A stretch of 8,936 nucleotides of DNA from JAFDWI01 sp040255345. Lineage in GTDB: Bacteria; Actinomycetota; Acidimicrobiia; Acidimicrobiales; Iamiaceae. Made by a program: the position numbers and the translations under genes. The stretch lies in contig JBDZUV010000126.1 in assembly GCA_040255345.1 (NCBI GenBank), positions 1-8,936 of the forward strand, read 5' to 3'. This document shows positions 6,942-8,936 of the stretch, one piece after another; within the stretch, counting starts at the first letter, position 1, and every line of letters starts with the position of its first letter. The notes under the pieces are model-generated. The model did not search any database, was not told the DNA's origin, and was given only the letters and a program-made list of their open reading frames with translations.

Positions 6942-7763
6942 TCAGGGCAGCTGGGCGCCGGGAAAGCCGCGGACAGTGTGCATCTCATAGGTGAAGATGC
7001 CGGCCCGCACGGCCGGGTCATCGTCCATGATCGCCGTGACGTCCTCGGGTGCCGCGGTGAACACGCCGATGCCCGCCAGGTCGGCCTTGTCGCCCACCGG
7101 CAGCACGACCGGCAACAGCCCGGCCTGGGCCAGGGCCATGTTGCGCCGGCCGTGTTCCCAGACGACCCCGTCGACCGCCGGGCGGGTGAACGCGTCGGTC
7201 TTGTGCAACAACACGGCGGTGTAGCTCGACGCCTCGTCGAGGCGGGCGCGCATGGCGTCGTCGCCGATGACGGGCAGGGTGTGGCCGGCGACCCGGTTGG
7301 CCTCGCGGACGCGATCGGCGAGCGAGGTCAGGCTCCAACCGCCGGCTACCGCGTCGCGCATGGCCTCCCAGCCTTCGCCGTGGCGATCGAGGTGCCGGTG
7401 GGTGAGCACGACGTTGGTGCGCACGGGTGTGATCTCGGCGAAGGTGATCTCGACCTCGCTCGTCCGCTCCGGGTCGGTCTCGATCTGCCATCGGGTGTTG
7501 ATGTCCCAGCTGAAACACACCCGCCTCGGTGGCTCGTACGCGAGGACCCGGGCCCAGCGACATTCGCTGCCGTCGACTCCCCGGTCGATGATGTTGCCGC
7601 CGACGAACGGTTCGAACACCATGTCGGCCAGGGGGGCCGTGAGGATGTGCTTGTCGGTGTCCCACCAGGTGCCGATCTCCGCGGTGAACACGTGGAACGC
7701 GCGGGCGATCGGGGCGTCGACCTCGGTGGCGACGCTGACGGTCGTGGTGTCGGTGATGGTCAT
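6942..7763 (-). CDS. SRPBCC (AHSA1-like) - YCII fusion protein
   Basis: A 273-residue protein joining two domains usually encoded separately. Residues about 8-155 are an AHSA1-type SRPBCC domain, with a hydrophobic ligand cavity: VATEVDAPIARAFHVFT, EIGTWWD, EPFVGGNIIDRGVDG, RVLAYEPPRRVCFSWD and the closing GGWSLTSLADRV. Residues about 178-273 look like a YCII domain: YTAVLLHKTD, HGRRNMALAQAGLLP (His204), GIGVFTAAPEDVTAIMDDDPAVRAGIFTYEMH (Asp249), matching the conserved His and Asp of that fold. Its ATG (7761-7763) overlaps the stop of the upstream arsR-type gene as ATGA, with AAGGAG inside that gene, so translation is probably coupled. ArsR-SRPBCC pairs are common in actinobacteria; the substrate or ligand is not known. 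The domain fusion is the unusual part. Confidence 0.9.
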   Translation of the reverse strand: MTITDTTTVSVATEVDAPIARAFHVFTAEIGTWWDTDKHILTAPLADMVFEPFVGGNIIDRGVDGSECRWARVLAYEPPRRVCFSWDINTRWQIETDPERTSEVEITFAEITPVRTNVVLTHRHLDRHGEGWEAMRDAVAGGWSLTSLADRVREANRVAGHTLPVIGDDAMRARLDEASSYTAVLLHKTDAFTRPAVDGVVWEHGRRNMALAQAGLLPVVLPVGDKADLAGIGVFTAAPEDVTAIMDDDPAVRAGIFTYEMHTVRGFPGAQLP

Positions 7764-8074
7764 GGTTGCTCCTTTTCTTCGACGGTGTCGCGAAATGCGA
7801 CGAGTGAGCGCTTCCAGAACAGGTCGAAGTACGAACGGATGAGCGCGAGCGCGTCGGGGTCGACGTGGTAGATGCGTCGTGTGCCCGCCGCCCGGTCGTG
7901 CACCAACCCGACGGTCTTGAGCACCTGCAGGTGTTGAGAGACCGCCGAGCGGCTGATCGGCATGTCTCTGGCGATGTCGCTCACCGAGGAGGGCTCGGTG
8001 ACGAGCCGCTCGACGATCGACCGTCGGGTCGGTTCGGCGAGCGCTTCCAACAGATCCGAAGCGTTAGTAGCCAC
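7760..8074 (-). CDS. ArsR-family transcriptional regulator
   Basis: A 104-residue winged-helix repressor. LLEALAEPTRRSIVERLV (8-25) is the first ArsR helix pair; SVSDIARDMPISRSAVSQHLQVLKTVGLV (30-58) is the helix-turn-helix with recognition helix about 41-52; GTRRIYHVDPDAL (64-76) is the wing. There is no cysteine anywhere, so the classical ELCVCD metal site is lacking and the signal is probably not a thiol-bound metal; it resembles the group paired with SRPBCC proteins. The start is GTG 8072-8074. No Shine-Dalgarno sequence precedes it and palindromes cover it, so a leaderless mRNA is possible. It forms an operon with the downstream SRPBCC-YCII gene and probably represses itself. Confidence 0.93.
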   Translation of the reverse strand: MATNASDLLEALAEPTRRSIVERLVTEPSSVSDIARDMPISRSAVSQHLQVLKTVGLVHDRAAGTRRIYHVDPDALALIRSYFDLFWKRSLVAFRDTVEEKEQP

Positions 8075-8095
8075 TAACGTAAGTTACGGCTAACG
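8062..8095. promoter_or_regulatory. palindrome cluster over the arsR-type start codon
   Basis: CGTTAGTAGCCACTAACG (8062-8079) is an 18-bp palindrome with one mismatched pair and includes the GTG start. A perfect CGTAAGTTACG follows at 8078-8088, and a further CTAACG at 8090-8095 repeats the one at 8074-8079 with 16-bp spacing. The block is A/T-richer than its surroundings. ArsR proteins bind 12-2-12-like dyads overlapping their own promoters, so this is the likely autoregulatory operator, perhaps also controlling the divergent gene. Binding is inferred. Confidence 0.65.
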
Positions 8096-8102
8096 AACCA
8101 GG

Positions 8103-8285
8103 ATGTCAAGAGGCAGCTTCGGTGACCCGCCGAATTGCCCGAGCTGCCCGCCGGCGGTTGACATCGTGGCCGAGGTCGCAGCCGGGATCGTCACCCCAGA
8201 CGATCTGACCGCCCGGATCACCGAGCGGATCCGGCCCCGCGGCTGCCACCCACGACCCACAGGTGAACGACGACGTGAATGGTGA
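8103..8285 (+). CDS. possible 60-aa small protein, unrecognised
   Basis: An open frame ATG 8103 to TGA 8285 encodes 60 residues. From about residue 9 to 50 (PPNCPSCPPAVDIVAEVAAG then IVTPDDLTARITERIRPRGC) third codon positions are mostly G or C, as in real genes here, and the sequence looks like an amphipathic helical segment. The first and last residues lose this bias. There is no good ribosome site, and it overlaps the start of the acyl-CoA dehydrogenase in another frame. It may be a small leader gene, a fragment of an older gene or chance. I recognise no family. Confidence 0.25.
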   Translation: MSRGSFGDPPNCPSCPPAVDIVAEVAAGIVTPDDLTARITERIRPRGCHPRPTGERRREW

Positions 8286-8309
8286 CGACGTGAACGACGA
8301 CGTGAATGG
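8263..8309 (+). repeat. 27-bp tandem duplication at the dehydrogenase start
   Basis: The 20 bases at 8263-8282 recur exactly at 8290-8309, period 27 bp, so the frame is kept: the peptide VNDDVNG is repeated as VNDDVNGDD-VNDDVNG. It produces several in-frame GTG codons (8263, 8275, 8290, 8302), any of which could start the gene. Confidence 0.85.
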
Positions 8310-8936
8310 CCCGGTGGCCCTGGCCACGGACCTCGCCGAGCACGTGCTGTTTCCCCGCGCGCTGCGTACGGACCGGTCCGAGCTCGTTGACCGCTCCAAC
8401 CTCGACGCCCTCGCGGACGCCGGGTTCTACGGCCTGTTCGGCCCGGTCGAACTCGGCGGGCATGCGGCCGATCTGCCGACGGCGTGCGCGGTGATCGAGC
8501 AGCTCGCGTCGGGATGTCTGACCACCACCCTCGTGTGGATGCAGCACCATGGGCTCGTCGGCAACCTGCTCAGCGGCCCCCGGGCCCTGCGAGACCGCCT
8601 GCTGGCAGATCTGTGCGCGGGGACGCGCCGTGCCGGGATCGTGTTCAGCGGGTTGATCCCCGGACCTTCGCCACTACTGGCGACCCGAAGCGACGACGGT
8701 TGGGTGCTCGACGGCGCCGCCCCCTGGGTGTCGGGGTGGGGGAGGATCGACACGCTCCAGATCGCTGCCCGCTCAGCCGACGACGCCGTCGTCACCATCG
8801 CACTCGACGACCTCGACCGTCCCGGACTGGCCGCGCACCGCCACCGACTCGCGGCACTCGACGCGTCCGGCACGGTGCGACTCGACTTCGCCGGACTGCG
8901 GATCGACGACGCCGAGGTGATCAGCGTCGTGCCCCA
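8275..8936 (+). CDS. acyl-CoA dehydrogenase family protein, partial
   Basis: The first 220 codons of an acyl-CoA dehydrogenase-like flavoprotein that runs off the window; full members have about 370-400 residues. The helical N-terminal domain shows LADAGFYGLFGPVELGG (46-62), matching the family's G-L-x-G-L-x-x-P-E-x-x-G-G, and an SGCLTTTLVWMQHHGLV helix (79-95). The beta domain shows GWVLDGAAPWVSGWGRIDTL then QIAAR (142-166), the family's G-x-x-L-x-G-x-K-x-W-(V/I)-(S/T)-(N/G) strand, and later FAGLRIDDAEVI (205-216), matching F-x-x-V-x-V-P. The lysine of the usual GxK is Ala and the sequence is divergent, so the acyl substrate is not predicted. The catalytic base would lie beyond the window. 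GTG 8275 has AGGTGA at 8261-8266 with correct spacing; GTG 8263 or 8290 are alternatives because of the tandem repeat. Confidence 0.85.
   Translation, partial: MNGDDVNDDVNGPVALATDLAEHVLFPRALRTDRSELVDRSNLDALADAGFYGLFGPVELGGHAADLPTACAVIEQLASGCLTTTLVWMQHHGLVGNLLSGPRALRDRLLADLCAGTRRAGIVFSGLIPGPSPLLATRSDDGWVLDGAAPWVSGWGRIDTLQIAARSADDAVVTIALDDLDRPGLAAHRHRLAALDASGTVRLDFAGLRIDDAEVISVVP

Noticed and set aside
6762..7871. 369-codon open frame on the plus strand
   Set aside because: Covers parts of three minus-strand genes with clear families (SHOCT, SRPBCC-YCII, ArsR), so it cannot be a real gene.
8156..8190. TTGACA at 8158-8163 as a -35 box for the dehydrogenase gene
   Set aside because: No acceptable -10 hexamer lies 16-18 bp downstream, so the match is likely chance.
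1..8936. CRISPR array, tRNA, rRNA or complete insertion sequence
   Set aside because: No regularly spaced repeats with spacers, no cloverleaf-like or rRNA sequence, and no transposase or integrase frame were seen.

Overview
The window is GC-rich (about 65-70% by eye), with strong G/C bias at third codon positions, GTG starts and purine-rich Shine-Dalgarno boxes. Gene content fits an actinobacterium, possibly a soil or marine Acidimicrobiia-like lineage; the sequence alone does not settle the taxon. All recognisable genes but one lie on the minus strand. The exception is a partial acyl-CoA dehydrogenase at the right edge, divergent from an ArsR regulator.

Left part (1-3501), a catabolic/accessory region with signs of rearrangement. 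It holds an AT-rich 50-bp inverted repeat (79-128), a 3'-truncated alpha/beta hydrolase, an intact PhnB-like VOC protein (502-984), a frameshifted 3' remnant of another VOC gene (1183-1354), and a full-length 640-residue type I Baeyer-Villiger monooxygenase related to 4-hydroxyacetophenone monooxygenase (1388-3310). Two palindromes sit just upstream of the monooxygenase and look like an operator. A Baeyer-Villiger enzyme turns a ketone into an ester, which a hydrolase would then cleave. The only hydrolase visible here is broken, so any such pathway must use another esterase.

Middle (3502-6009): a stand-alone NERD-domain SF1 helicase (572 aa) and a small four-helix membrane protein. They are separated by a roughly 300-bp non-coding stretch with a perfect 15-bp hairpin and a G-rich repeat array.

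Right part (6010-8936): a SHOCT-domain protein, then an operon of an ArsR-type repressor and an SRPBCC(AHSA1)-YCII fusion protein coupled by an ATGA overlap. A cluster of palindromes covers the ArsR start codon. The divergent acyl-CoA dehydrogenase begins with a 27-bp tandem duplication.

I see no convincing multi-gene novel system. The best leads are the 50-bp inverted repeat beside the truncated hydrolase, the palindromic operators of the monooxygenase and ArsR genes, the SRPBCC-YCII fusion, and the lone NERD helicase.
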